A stretch of DNA of 64,000 nucleotides from a bacterium (GTDB taxonomy: Bacteria > Planctomycetota > UBA1135 > UBA2386): assembly GCA_024743115.1 (NCBI GenBank), contig JANSXC010000013.1, positions 124,001 through 188,000 on the forward strand, written 5' to 3'. A model generated the notes under the pieces. The model was given only the letters and a program-made list of their open reading frames with translations. It ran no database searches and was not told where the DNA came from. The position numbers were made by a program, and so were the translations under genes. This document shows positions 10,501-17,761 of the stretch, piece after piece (position 1 is the stretch's first letter; each line of letters starts with the position of its first letter).

Positions 10501-10866
10501 GCCGCAGCCGGCGAACACGCCGATGCGTCCGTCGAACGAGTTCGGCACGAAGCCGCCGTGCTCGAACGCCTCCCAGCAGACCTCGAGGAAGACCCGATGC
10601 TGCGGATCGAAGACCGCGGCATCGCGCGGCGAGAACCCGAAGAACCCGGCGTCGAACTGATCGATGTCGTCGAGCACCATCGCGGCGCGCACGAAGTCGG
10701 GATCGCCGAGCACCTCGGGCGGCACGCCGGCCGCGCGCAGATGATCGTCCGACAACTCGACGCGCGCATCGCGCCCCTCGCGCAGCAACCGCCAGAACTC
10801 GTCCAGGTTGCGCGCACCAGGCAGCCGGCAAGCCATGCCGACGACGGCGATATCGGTCTCACTCAT
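4597..10866 (-). CDS. type I polyketide synthase, KS-AT-KR-DH-ACP-TE
   Basis: A 2089-residue single-module polyketide synthase. Domains in order: ketosynthase (about 5-430; active Cys in TACSTS near 175, then EAHGTGT and NIGH), acyltransferase (about 540-850; GHSLGE near 625), ketoreductase preceded by its non-catalytic half (about 960-1370; VTGGLGGIG near 1152, LDD near 1250 suggesting B-type stereochemistry, catalytic YAAAN near 1310), dehydratase (HRIRGG near 1387 and HPALVDAAFG near 1550), acyl carrier (GGHSLL near 1762) and thioesterase (GYSGGG near 1905, His in CPGDHF near 2056). The dehydratase His motif carries one extra residue before the Pro. The ketoreductase lies before the dehydratase, reverse of the textbook order. 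The start at 10866 gives MSETDIAVVGMACR. No phosphopantetheinyl transferase or partner module is in the window, and the product is unknown. Confidence 0.93.
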   Translation of the reverse strand: MSETDIAVVGMACRLPGARNLDEFWRLLREGRDARVELSDDHLRAAGVPPEVLGDPDFVRAAMVLDDIDQFDAGFFGFSPRDAAVFDPQHRVFLEVCWEAFEHGGFVPNSFDGRIGVFAGCGMDTYLLHNILTNPDLVRRIGMFLIRHTGNDKDFLATRTSYQFDLRGPSVNVLTACSTSLVAIHQAAQSLLSGECEMALAGGVTILVPQDRGYLYKEGEVLSPDGHCRTFDAKSKGTIFGSGAGVVLLRRLEDAIADGDTIHAVVAGSAVNNDGARKVSYLAPSVDGYAEVVAEALALADIDAGDVQYIEAHGTGTSVGDPIEIEALTQAFRVGTQKNGFCGIGSVKTNIGHLDTAAGVAGFLKAVLAMQHGEIPKSLNFERPNPLIDFPSSPFFVVNENREWPRPERTARIAGVSSLGVGGTNAHVLVKESVPATAVAPGSAYPRRCQLLPVSGKVDGAVLGNAKNLARHLRTVSAADLADVAWTLQTGRKAFERRGIAVGAGADELAQQLESPDFRAGLRDAPAREPSVVFLFPGGGAQYPGMTRELYEHEPTFRQHADECLAAMQPELAAEVKSLLYGELAGADNGERMERPRLLLSSLFVVEYSLARTLMAFGIEPDAMLGHSLGEYVAATLGGTFTLPQVMQALALRGELLEEATGGAVLTVSMPPDEVHSLMNGELSLAAANAPELAAVAGTVAAIEKAEAVLTERGIDYQRLRIGVAAHSHMLDPVLDRYRDGLRALELQPAEKPWISNVTGDWIDTQRVADPEYWVEHLRRTVRFQDGVATLLQGGDRVFVEVGPGKALTTLVRMHQRAKKSPGFVTVPHPKDPRASDEFAIEAVGRLWQCGVEIDWRAFHGGDEVSATRHRVPLPTYEFQRERHWIEPGAVVGHEGVLRSDDEPVAPTRLPVADWVRRPEFRQQELPENVRPDDGANWLVLGGGEFGEHFAQHVRAAGGEAAFVLPAAGESNDGRMWQLPWGEPEAWDRALAAIALEVGAPTRVLFAAPLDGGEAEELVRSLALIWQALGRADVAGSARFLAVTSGAVRVATEPMARPGQGVVAGFLRVASREYDGARTRCIDIGGENRSAAELALALRREIEAGDSPLHVALRGGERHVCELVASEAGSGDGGRASDASIWRQGGVYVVTGGLGGIGLEVAEHLASQVAAKLVLVGRRGLPPRELWDRWLELRRGDREARLIQRVQALEAAGSEVMICAVDVSDREAVVGLVRDAVARFGAVHGVIHAAGVLDDGLIQLRTPEQIDRMLGPKVGGALALDEATADLDLDVFVAFASTSGLAGIPGQCDYAAANAALDSFAHWRSVHRSGRTLAIDWGVWQDVGMLARGDDDSVGTAPAWLGARGQRGDEIEFSRPWSPATDWQLSEHRIRGGDCLMPGTGHLELMTAAVRVIANCGSVTFENVEFLSPLAFPGESSLQVFVAVREHSWGYSVRIQSASPGEADVFARTTHARAVAKVGAAGLGRIDLAEWRGAAPTAAVVEDQSALVDFGPRWQAVRELALSEEAALGRLELPAVHHNDLSVHALHPALVDAAFGCGIRLLAAGHEDALFVPVGCDEVIVSGRLPAEVFAFATRQGFDERSRLGTLDLVLASTEGIVVAELRGLQLFGVRGGGFGIAAAKATEPRRGNVKRPIAEPVPRIRAILARGITGPEGMAGLERALATGEAQVVVSSMDVQRVARWLSLPPEKPVSNVAPAEAPAGAEGGEEPRDEVERKLIAGFADLLGVDHPGLDQDFFELGGHSLLAVRLFARLHKDFGIDLELSTLLTAGTVRKLAAVVREELDLPEPGTEPARSVAQKRGYHIVPIQTEGARPKLFLVHGAGGNVLGFRDLAHYFGKDQPVYGLQARGVDGKQTPHQTIDEMAQAYLAELREVQPRGPYYLGGYSGGGVVAYEMAQQLLAVGERVAFLGMIDTWCPQMRQRSKLSRALIHVGRVLKKGPMYPIRILRMKLDRWVSARRTEEARQQGGVMPQAMRGEDVQFAFERAFYRHQVKPYPGKTWMFGSTEAMGGTRYVFDDELGWKPFVLGGITVVKCPGDHFTMCTEPNVQILCREYMAAMNQAIAEFETAD

Positions 10867-10964
10867 GCAGCTTCGCAACGAAGGGCCTTTCCCCGCCCTT
10901 GGTTATCGGATCGCAAGCCCTGACCGTAACCGCTGTTGCACAAAAACGCGATGGCATCGGCGGG

Positions 10965-12155
10965 TCACACGCCACCCGCGACGACCTGCTGCATCGGCGT
11001 CACAGCGAATCCCGCAGGATCGGCCGGGCACAGCATCAGGGCCTGTGCGTAGAGCGGCCCGAATCCCGGCAACACGGTCAAGGCGAGTGGGTAGGTCGCA
11101 GTGCCGGCAGCGTCGGCAAACACGATTCCCGTGACGAGCGTCGGCGACCCGGGAATCAGCCCAAGACCACAGCCGCCGCCATTGATCACGGGAAAGGCCG
11201 CCGTGAACGCGAAGTCGAGACCGAACAACACGGGCCGGCTCGGTGCGACGCCGGACACGGTGAGGCCGAATCCGGTGTTGCCTGCGACGGCCGCGCTCGT
11301 GACGCCGACCGCCGGTGTCATGCCACCGCACGGACAGCCACCGAGCGGCAGACTCTGCGCGGGCATCGGCTGGAACGCAAGACCGGTCGTGCGCGGGCTC
11401 AATCCGTGCGGCTCGAACGTCGGCACGGGCAGCGTCACGTCGTAGTAGACCCCGCCACTCGAGACGTAGATCGGCCGCGCCCCGACCGCGTTCTTCATGT
11501 CCGTCTTGTCGATCGCGACGTCACCCGTCATGCCGGCAGGCGGCGCGACGGTCGGAACGATCGGCGGGCCCGACGGCACACCGGCGGCGGTGAACACATA
11601 CACCGTGCCCGTAACGTCGACGGCGAGCAGCGCGCTCGTCAACGCGTCGTACTCGAGCCCCGTGATCGCACCCGTCGTGAACGGGATGGAAAACGCGGGC
11701 ACCGTGATCGGCATCCCCGCGGACGGCGAAACGCCGACGACCCTGCCCGCAGCGGCCGTCAGAAAGACCGTACCCGTGAGCGGATCGTAGGCCATACCGG
11801 TGACGGGTCCACCGAGCGTGGTGAGCAATCCGGCCGGGATCGGCAAAGGCGGCAATGGCGGTGCCGATGGCGGGTAGGCGTCGGTCGGCGTCGACGTGAT
11901 CACGAGGCCGTTGGTGTAGAGGTTGAGCCCAGCGAAGCTCGCGAACGTGCTGTCGCCCGGCGGCACGAACGCCACCGGCGGCGGCGCGAGCGCGGGTACG
12001 GCCGGATAGCCGGTCACGACGACCGAGCCGGTGAGCATCGGGTTGTCGGGTTGCACCTCACGGAACCGGCCGGGCTCGTAGGCGACGAGTCGCTGCGCAC
12101 TGGCGGCGCTGGTGAGGCAGATCAGGGTCGAGATCAGGGTGAGGGTCGCTTTCAT
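10965..12155 (-). CDS. secreted protein of unknown function with shared C-terminal domain
   Basis: A 396-residue protein with a clear signal peptide (MKATLTLISTLICLTSAASA, cleavage before Q). A Shine-Dalgarno-like GGAG lies eight bases upstream of the chosen ATG. The middle contains strand-rich, propeller-like segments such as GMAYDPLTGTVFLT and GLEYDALTSALLAV, each about 45 residues apart, and a Pro/Ala-rich linker around residue 80. After a GGCPCGG motif the last 130 residues form a beta-rich domain (LFGLDF..., GCGLGL, then LYAQALMLCPAD) that recurs in two other secreted proteins of this window. It lies 98 bases upstream of the polyketide synthase in the same direction. Function unknown; probably cell-surface or periplasmic. 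Confidence 0.75.
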   Translation of the reverse strand: MKATLTLISTLICLTSAASAQRLVAYEPGRFREVQPDNPMLTGSVVVTGYPAVPALAPPPVAFVPPGDSTFASFAGLNLYTNGLVITSTPTDAYPPSAPPLPPLPIPAGLLTTLGGPVTGMAYDPLTGTVFLTAAAGRVVGVSPSAGMPITVPAFSIPFTTGAITGLEYDALTSALLAVDVTGTVYVFTAAGVPSGPPIVPTVAPPAGMTGDVAIDKTDMKNAVGARPIYVSSGGVYYDVTLPVPTFEPHGLSPRTTGLAFQPMPAQSLPLGGCPCGGMTPAVGVTSAAVAGNTGFGLTVSGVAPSRPVLFGLDFAFTAAFPVINGGGCGLGLIPGSPTLVTGIVFADAAGTATYPLALTVLPGFGPLYAQALMLCPADPAGFAVTPMQQVVAGGV

Positions 12156-12256
12156 CGTTCTTGCTCCATCAGGTCGCGGCCGGCGAAATTGCCGGCCACT
12201 CGGACAAGGTGGAACGACGACGTGGTGCACGATCTAGATCCTCGAATTCGGCACTA

Positions 12257-12268
12257 AAATAGCTATTT
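12257..12268. promoter_or_regulatory. perfect 12-bp palindrome AAATAGCTATTT in an AT-rich island
   Basis: This perfect inverted repeat sits in the only AT-rich patch of the 208-base gap between dusB and the secreted-protein gene, about 100 bases upstream of that gene's start. Its position and symmetry fit an operator or part of a promoter for the minus-strand gene. No regulator can be assigned. Confidence 0.35.
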
Positions 12269-12269
12269 G

Positions 12270-12308
12270 GCGCCAGGAACCGGATTCTCGGTTTTCCGTG
12301 TCTGGCGC
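12270..12308 (-). terminator. possible hairpin terminator after dusB
   Basis: GCGCCAG at 12270-12276 is complementary to CTGGCGC at 12302-12308, and inside it AACCG (12278-12282) pairs with CGGTT (12289-12293) around a six-base loop. On the minus strand this structure starts about 55 bases beyond the dusB stop and is followed by a short AT-rich run rather than a pure T-tract, so intrinsic termination is plausible but not certain. Confidence 0.35.
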
Positions 12309-12363
12309 TTTCGATGCTGCCGGTACCAGGGGGTTGCGCCGCCGTCGGCGCGCCCCGAACGGG

Positions 12364-13446
12364 CTATTCCGCGCAGCTGTTGAGCGCGGGTACGACGGCT
12401 TCCTCGCGCCGCAGCTCGCGCCGCGGACCGTCGTCGTGGCGATCATCGAACACGTCCGCGATGCGTTCCGCGAGTTCTGCAGCCGACCGCACCCGCACCA
12501 GCTGCTCGCGTGCCGCGACCGGATCGGGGTGGTACTGCGCGTACTTGATCGCGTGCGTTCGCACGCTGCTCACGACGAGCTTCTCCTTGCCGTAGTGCTC
12601 GCGCGCCAGATCCCAGTGCCGTAGCAGCGCCTGCCGCTGATCGGCGACGGTCGGTCGCAGCGGCGATTCCCCAGCCAGCAGCGCGCGCACCTGATCGAAC
12701 ACGAACGGGTTGCCGATGCAGCCGCGCGCGACGGTCACCCCATCGACGCCGGTCTCGCGCAGCATGTCGACGACGTCGAACGGCGAGAACAGGTCGCCGC
12801 TGCCGAGCATGCAGAAGTCGCCGACGTGCTGCTTCACGCGCTTAAGAAACTCCCAACGGCTCGGGCCGACGTATTTCTGCCGCACAGTGCGGCCATGCAC
12901 GGTCACGCCGCGGATGCCGCGTTCGATCGCGCCCTCGAGGATCGTGAAGAACGCGCGCTCGGCGTCGTCCGTGTCGTCGTAGCCGCGCCGCATCTTGACC
13001 GTGACCGGCGCGTCGCCCGCGACGGCCTCGAGCACGGAGCCGACGATTGCGAGTGCGGTCTCGGGGTCCTGCAGCAGCCAGCCGCCGCGCCGGCGGCCGA
13101 GGACCTTGTTGACCGGGCAGCCGAAGTTGATGTCGACGACGTCATAGCCGGCCCGCACGAGCTCGCGCGCGGCGGCGCCGAACTTCTCCGGCTGCGACCC
13201 CATGAGCTGCCCACCGACCGGATGGTCGTACTCGGGCACCGCGAGGATCCGGCGCTGCAGCTTGCCCTTCTGCAGCACCTGTTCGTCGAGCACGACCTCG
13301 TTGATCGCGTAGGGTGCGCCGTGCTCGCGCGCGATGGTGCGCATCGGCAGATCCGAGTAGCCGCTAAGCGCTGCCTGCACCGCCGGCATGCCGATCGCGA
13401 CCTCGCCGATCGCGAGCTGGCTGGCAGTGGCGGGATCCGAGGTCAT
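12364..13446 (-). CDS. dusB: tRNA-dihydrouridine synthase
   Basis: A 360-residue flavoenzyme of the Dus family, which reduces uridine to dihydrouridine in the tRNA D-loop with FMN and NADPH. The barrel start VAIGMPAVQAALSGYSDLPMR corresponds to the usual APMAGVTD region. NFGCPVNKVLGRRRGGWLLQ holds the catalytic cysteine region, VTVHGRTVRQ and GSGDLFSP are FMN contacts, and VARGCIGNPFVF is the phosphate loop. The C-terminal helical tRNA-binding domain follows. The DusB symbol is the closest general assignment; discrimination among DusA, B and C is not certain. The start at 13446 was chosen because upstream residues of the open frame are arginine-rich antisense translation. A YjfB-like motility gene lies 61 bases upstream on the same strand. 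Confidence 0.87.
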   Translation of the reverse strand: MTSDPATASQLAIGEVAIGMPAVQAALSGYSDLPMRTIAREHGAPYAINEVVLDEQVLQKGKLQRRILAVPEYDHPVGGQLMGSQPEKFGAAARELVRAGYDVVDINFGCPVNKVLGRRRGGWLLQDPETALAIVGSVLEAVAGDAPVTVKMRRGYDDTDDAERAFFTILEGAIERGIRGVTVHGRTVRQKYVGPSRWEFLKRVKQHVGDFCMLGSGDLFSPFDVVDMLRETGVDGVTVARGCIGNPFVFDQVRALLAGESPLRPTVADQRQALLRHWDLAREHYGKEKLVVSSVRTHAIKYAQYHPDPVAAREQLVRVRSAAELAERIADVFDDRHDDGPRRELRREEAVVPALNSCAE

Positions 13447-13507
13447 CGCGGCAGTGTGCCGCGCCGACCACGCACGGTCCATGGCCCCGCGCTCGCCGGC
13501 GGGACGG

Positions 13508-13756
13508 TCAGACGACGATGTCGACGTTCTGGCCCTTGCCGGGCTCCGCCGCGCCCTTGGGCGGCGCGCCCCCATCCGCCGGCGCCGGCGACGGAGCCGT
13601 CGAACGCGGGGCGGCATGTCCACCGCTGCCCGCGATCATCTCGACCATCGCCACGCCCGCCACCTGCTGCTGGTGCAGAAGCTGTGCCAGCAAGGAGATG
13701 TTCGCGTTGCGCACGGCAAGGCCACCGATGGCCTGATTGACGGACCCGACGTCCAT
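13508..13756 (-). CDS. YjfB-like putative motility protein
   Basis: A small 82-residue protein beginning MDVGSVNQAIGG and continuing as an amphipathic helical region, ISLLAQLLHQQQVAGVAMVEMI, then a low-complexity Pro/Ala/Gly tail. The helical part resembles the short YjfB-type 'putative motility protein' family found in flagellated bacteria, which generally is a single small helical protein of unknown mechanism. The tail after about residue 42 is not part of the family core. It is 61 bases upstream of dusB on the same strand and about 38 kb from the flagellar operon in this window. Assignment rests on pattern similarity only. Confidence 0.5.
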   Translation of the reverse strand: MDVGSVNQAIGGLAVRNANISLLAQLLHQQQVAGVAMVEMIAGSGGHAAPRSTAPSPAPADGGAPPKGAAEPGKGQNVDIVV

Positions 13757-13870
13757 GAGCGGTCCATCGGTAACCCTCGACACGGCCTTCAATCGGGCCC
13801 CGGAACGCCGATGCCAACGAATCCTGAACTCTCGGAACACCAGCAGTCCCGTTCGTATGATCGCGTTCTC

Positions 13871-15208
13871 ATGCACGCCACCGCCACCGTTCCAGGCCTC
13901 GCGAGCGCACTTCTGCTCGTGACGCTCTCTCCTCTCGCCGCCCAGATCCACGTCGATGCCAGCGCCAGCCCGGGCGGCAACGGCGTGTCCTGGGCCACGG
14001 CCTACGACTCGCTCCAGACCGCACTCGGTGCGGCGACGTCCGGCCAGTCGGTCTGGGTCGCCGCCGGCAGCTACACGGGCGGCTTCTCGATCCCGGCAAA
14101 CGTCACCGTCCTCGGCGGCTTCGAACCCGGGATGCGCCGCGCCGATCAGGCTCGACCGGCCGATCACCCGACCATCCTGACGGGCGGCGGCACCCAACGC
14201 GTCGCCAATCTCGGTGACGACTGTGTGCTCGACGGCTTCGTACTACGCGACGGCAACGCCGGCTCCCCCGGCGGCGGCGGCGCGCTGATCAACGGGGTGC
14301 AGGCGACGATCCGTCGCTGCGAGTTCACGAACAACCGCAACTCCGGCGGTCGCGGCGCGGCGCTGACGGTCGCGACCTTCGGCGTCGCCAACGTCTCCGA
14401 CTCGACGTTCCACCACAACGCCGACACGGGGCACACGATCGATGTCTACACCGGCGGTGGTGGCACGTTCGACCACATCACCGTAGCTGACAATCTGCAC
14501 AACGGGCTGCACATGCAGCAGCAGGCGATCTGCCAGATCCAGAACTCGATCTTCGTGCGCAACTCGGGCCGCGGTATCTGCGACGTGCGGGTCGGCCCGG
14601 CCAACCAACCGACGCTCGACAACAACCTGTTCTGGCAGAACGGCGTCTCGCTCGTGCACGTCACGGGCACGGAGCTCCGTTCGATCGCCGCGGTCAACGC
14701 GCTGAGTTACGCGACGGGCAACATCGCGGCCAACCCCGGCTTCGTCGGCGCGAGTGACTACCGGCTGACGGCGAACTCGGGCGCGATCGACCAGGGTCTG
14801 CCCGGCAACTCCGCGCGTCTCGACCTCGGCGGCATGCCGCGCGTCACCGACGGTGACCTCGACGGCCAGATGATCCGCGATCTCGGCGCCCACGAGTACA
14901 ACGGCTGCGTTCTGACCGCCTCGGGCAGCGCCAGCGCGGGCTCGACGCTCGTGCTCGATGTCACGGCCGCGACGAATCAGGCATTCGGCGGCGTCGCGAT
15001 GCTGCTGCCCGGTTCGACGACGACCGTCGCGCCGTTCGGCACCGCTTTCGGCGGTTCGCCGATCTCCGCGATCCTGGGCTTCCTGCCCGGTTCGCTGTCG
15101 GTTTCGATCCCGAGCGGCTTCACCGCGGACGTAGTGTTCCAGGGCTTCTGCTTCGACCCGAGCACGAACGGCAACCTCAGCAATCCCCTCGCGTTCGCGC
15201 TGCAGTAG
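13871..15208 (+). CDS. secreted choice-of-anchor Q beta-helix protein
   Basis: A 445-residue exported protein. The signal peptide MHATATVPGLASALLLVTLS is followed by IHVDASASPGGNGVSWATAY, the classic opening of parallel beta-helix proteins of the 'choice-of-anchor Q' type. The coils run through residues about 40-300 (GFVLRDGNAG, IRRCEFTNN, TFDHITVADN, IQNSIFVRNS), and the anchor-region signature NPGFVGASDYRLTANSGAID with DLGAHEYNG is present. After it a beta-rich C-terminal domain of about 100 residues ends in SNPLAFAL, similar in pattern to the ends of two other secreted proteins nearby. Probable role: surface carbohydrate binding or adhesion; enzyme activity cannot be claimed. The start at 13871 places the signal peptide first. 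Confidence 0.78.
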   Translation: MHATATVPGLASALLLVTLSPLAAQIHVDASASPGGNGVSWATAYDSLQTALGAATSGQSVWVAAGSYTGGFSIPANVTVLGGFEPGMRRADQARPADHPTILTGGGTQRVANLGDDCVLDGFVLRDGNAGSPGGGGALINGVQATIRRCEFTNNRNSGGRGAALTVATFGVANVSDSTFHHNADTGHTIDVYTGGGGTFDHITVADNLHNGLHMQQQAICQIQNSIFVRNSGRGICDVRVGPANQPTLDNNLFWQNGVSLVHVTGTELRSIAAVNALSYATGNIAANPGFVGASDYRLTANSGAIDQGLPGNSARLDLGGMPRVTDGDLDGQMIRDLGAHEYNGCVLTASGSASAGSTLVLDVTAATNQAFGGVAMLLPGSTTTVAPFGTAFGGSPISAILGFLPGSLSVSIPSGFTADVVFQGFCFDPSTNGNLSNPLAFALQ

Positions 15209-15244
15209 TCCGCCGGCGCCCTGACGAAGCCCCTGACGCAGGGT

Positions 15245-15263
15245 CGCGACGAGCTGCGTCGCG
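15245..15263 (+). terminator. GC hairpin in the gap after the beta-helix gene
   Basis: CGCGACG at 15245-15251 pairs perfectly with CGTCGCG at 15257-15263 around a five-base loop, 37 bases after the stop codon and just before the next gene. There is no T-tract, so it may be a weak or factor-assisted terminator, or simply GC-rich chance. Confidence 0.25.
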
Positions 15264-15279
15264 GCGTAGCGTGGCCACG

Positions 15280-16185
15280 ATGCCTGCCGCGGCCACGACG
15301 ACGATCCCCACGCCGAAAGGCTACGAGCTGCGACTCGGCCTCTTCGGTCACGGCTGGATCGAGCTACCGACCAACACCTGGGACGAAGACTCGGGGATCT
15401 GGGCGACGGCGCTGCGATTGAACGAGCGCATCTATCGCGCCGACATCTCGAGCAGGAAGCGGGGGCAACTGCAGCTCGAACTCACGGGCCAGCGCCGCCC
15501 GGGTCGCGCGGTGGTCGCAGCTGCGGTCGCCGCGATCCGTCACATGTTGCGGTTCGACGACGACCTCGCCGAGTTCTACGCGGCCTGCCGCGACGAGCCG
15601 GGGCTCGCCTGGGTCCCACGCCGCGGCGCCGGTCGCCTGCTGCGCTCGCAGTCGGTGTTCGAGGACCTGATGAAGCTGCTGTTCACGACCAATACGACGT
15701 GGGCCGGAACGGTCGCGATGACGCGCAACCTCGCCGACCACCGCGGACCCGAAGGCCCGAACGTGCGCGCGTTCCCGAACCCGGCGGAGTGTCTCGCCAG
15801 CGAGTCGTTCTATCGGGACACCGTCCGCACCGGCTACCGCGCGACCGCGGCCAGGGAACTCGCGAAGGCGTTCGCCGGCGGTGAACTCGACGATGCCACG
15901 TTCCTGGCGCCGCAACCGACCGATCAACTGCGCCAGCGCCTGCTCGGGCTACGCGGTTTCGGGCCCTACGCCGTCGGCCAGGCGATGCGTCTGCTAGGCC
16001 ACTACGACGACCTGGCCCTCGACAGCTGGTGTCGGGCCCGTCTCGCGCAGCTCGCGGGTCGCAAGAAGCCCGCGTCCGATCGCACGATCGAGCGGCGCTA
16101 CGCCCGGTTCGGCCGATTCGCCGGGTTGGCGCTGTGGCTCGAACTGACTGCCGAGTGGCATGGCGAGGGCAGGATGTTGGCCTAA
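15280..16185 (+). CDS. HhH-GPD superfamily DNA glycosylase
   Basis: A 301-residue base-excision repair glycosylase of the helix-hairpin-helix GPD superfamily. The hairpin and catalytic region read LLGLRGFGPYAVGQAMRLLG followed by YDDLALDSWC, where the Asp of LDSW is the expected catalytic aspartate. An upstream FEDLMKLLFTTNTTWAG segment matches the family's first conserved helix. No iron-sulfur CxxxxxxCxxCxxxxxC loop is present, which excludes the EndoIII/MutY type; an alkyladenine or 8-oxoguanine type is more likely, as the missing Cys loop and position of the Asp fit both. The ATG at 15280 was used; a GTG three codons earlier is an alternative. It appears to stand alone. Confidence 0.75.
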   Translation: MPAAATTTIPTPKGYELRLGLFGHGWIELPTNTWDEDSGIWATALRLNERIYRADISSRKRGQLQLELTGQRRPGRAVVAAAVAAIRHMLRFDDDLAEFYAACRDEPGLAWVPRRGAGRLLRSQSVFEDLMKLLFTTNTTWAGTVAMTRNLADHRGPEGPNVRAFPNPAECLASESFYRDTVRTGYRATAARELAKAFAGGELDDATFLAPQPTDQLRQRLLGLRGFGPYAVGQAMRLLGHYDDLALDSWCRARLAQLAGRKKPASDRTIERRYARFGRFAGLALWLELTAEWHGEGRMLA

Positions 16186-16303
16186 CTTACTTTGTTCCGT
16201 AACTCAGGATGACCCCGGGAACACGAATCCGGGGCGCGCCCGGACCGCAAGTTGCAGAAACCATGGCCATGGAGCCGCCCGCTCCCGCAGCCACGAGCCC
16301 ACC

Positions 16304-17650
16304 ATGACGCCAAGCCTGCCGACGATCCTGATCTGCCTCGCCGCGCTCGCGGCCATCGCCGACGCCGCGGCGCAAACACCGGTCGAATCCAGAGAGCCTG
16401 CGGGTTCCAAAGGGCTCGAGCGGGCGATCAGCACACTGATCACTGCGGTCGACCCCGAGGAGTCCCCGCGCCTGCTGGTCCTGCCACTGCGGGAAGCGAT
16501 CGCGAGCCGCGGCTCGATGGCGGCGACAGCAGCCGCCCGCGCCGCCCTGCCGTTCGTCGAATCGACCGGCACCTGGCTCGCGCTGCAGCCGCGCACCGAA
16601 GAACTCCTGGCGCTTCATCGCGCCCGCCCCACCGGCGATCCACTGGCACTCGCACCGACCACGCTGATCCTCGCCCAGGTCGCGCCAGATCGCGCCGAGA
16701 CCCAGGCCGCCGTGATCGAGACGTTCGGCACCGCCAGCCCGATCCACGACGCTCCGCGCGCGCTGGCGGCGCTGCACCGCCTGCCGAAGCTGCTGCCTCG
16801 CCGCGGGGAGCGGATCACGGCGGTCGCAACGCGGCTGCTGCAGCTCGATCGAGTTGCGGCAGAGCGGCGCGCAGACTGGCTCGTCGCCGAGATGTTCGAC
16901 AGCTGGCTCGCGACCGCCGAGATCACGCTCGCGTCGGGCGGCACCATCGAGCCGCCGTCGACCGATCAGCTATGGACGCTCAACCAGCTCCAGGTCGCAA
17001 AACGTCATCACCGCTCCGGCAACAGCGCGGCACTCCAGGCCGCGCTCCGCACCTGGCGCAAACAACGACCGACGCACCGCGTGCCCGCGATCCTGTTCGC
17101 GTGCTCGCAGGCCTCGCTGGGTCCGGCCTACAACCTCGCGCGCGCCAGGCAGACGCTCGCGTCGGCCACGAAGCTCGGCGACGGCGATTGGCGCGCACTC
17201 GATTCGCGCCGGATGCTGAGCCGGTTCGGCGTGCCCGCGACGGACGAAGCGACGCTGCGCGAGTTCTGCACCGAACTGAAGCGCAGCAAGCGTCCGCTCA
17301 CGCTCATGGCCGACCGCAACTGGCTGTCGAAACGACTGCCGACCCAGTCTCACAAACTCGAGAAGAAGCGCCAGGCATTCGACACCGCGATCGCTCGCCT
17401 GCAGCGCTGCGTCAACGACTACGAACGCGCAGTCGGCGTTCGCGTTCACACGGGTCGAGACCAGTTGCTCGACATCGACCCGTCCAACGCCGCTTCCCAG
17501 GCCGCAACGGAATGGCGCGACTGGTATCACGCCAAGAAGGCAGCGGTCAGGGCGCAGCGCCAGTGGCAGGACGAACGCGTCAAGGTCGACTCGTGGCGCG
17601 AGCGGTTGGCGATCTATGAACGAATGCCAACTCCGACGCGATCGCTGTGA
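16304..17650 (+). CDS. secreted protein of unknown function
   Basis: A 448-residue protein with a typical signal peptide (MTPSLPTILICLAALAAIAD, cleavage near AAAQ). The rest is mostly alpha-helical and rich in Ala, Arg and Leu, with tetratricopeptide-like helix pairs in the middle (for example PAYNLARARQTLASATKLGD) and a long charged helix near the C-terminus (LEKKRQAFDTAIARLQRCVN) that may form a coiled coil. No known catalytic motif was recognised. The start at 16304 was chosen to begin at the signal peptide. The gap before it contains a short GC inverted repeat (16213-16218 with 16229-16234). It precedes the ECF sigma factor gene by about 110 bases. Confidence 0.65.
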   Translation: MTPSLPTILICLAALAAIADAAAQTPVESREPAGSKGLERAISTLITAVDPEESPRLLVLPLREAIASRGSMAATAAARAALPFVESTGTWLALQPRTEELLALHRARPTGDPLALAPTTLILAQVAPDRAETQAAVIETFGTASPIHDAPRALAALHRLPKLLPRRGERITAVATRLLQLDRVAAERRADWLVAEMFDSWLATAEITLASGGTIEPPSTDQLWTLNQLQVAKRHHRSGNSAALQAALRTWRKQRPTHRVPAILFACSQASLGPAYNLARARQTLASATKLGDGDWRALDSRRMLSRFGVPATDEATLREFCTELKRSKRPLTLMADRNWLSKRLPTQSHKLEKKRQAFDTAIARLQRCVNDYERAVGVRVHTGRDQLLDIDPSNAASQAATEWRDWYHAKKAAVRAQRQWQDERVKVDSWRERLAIYERMPTPTRSL

Positions 17651-17761
17651 CGCGCGCAAGACCCGGCCGCGTGCTCTTCACCAACGCACGCGGCACATCC
17701 GCAGTTGTGCCTTGCTTCGCCGAACATCACTTCGCACATTGCGCGCAGCCCACCCCTACCC

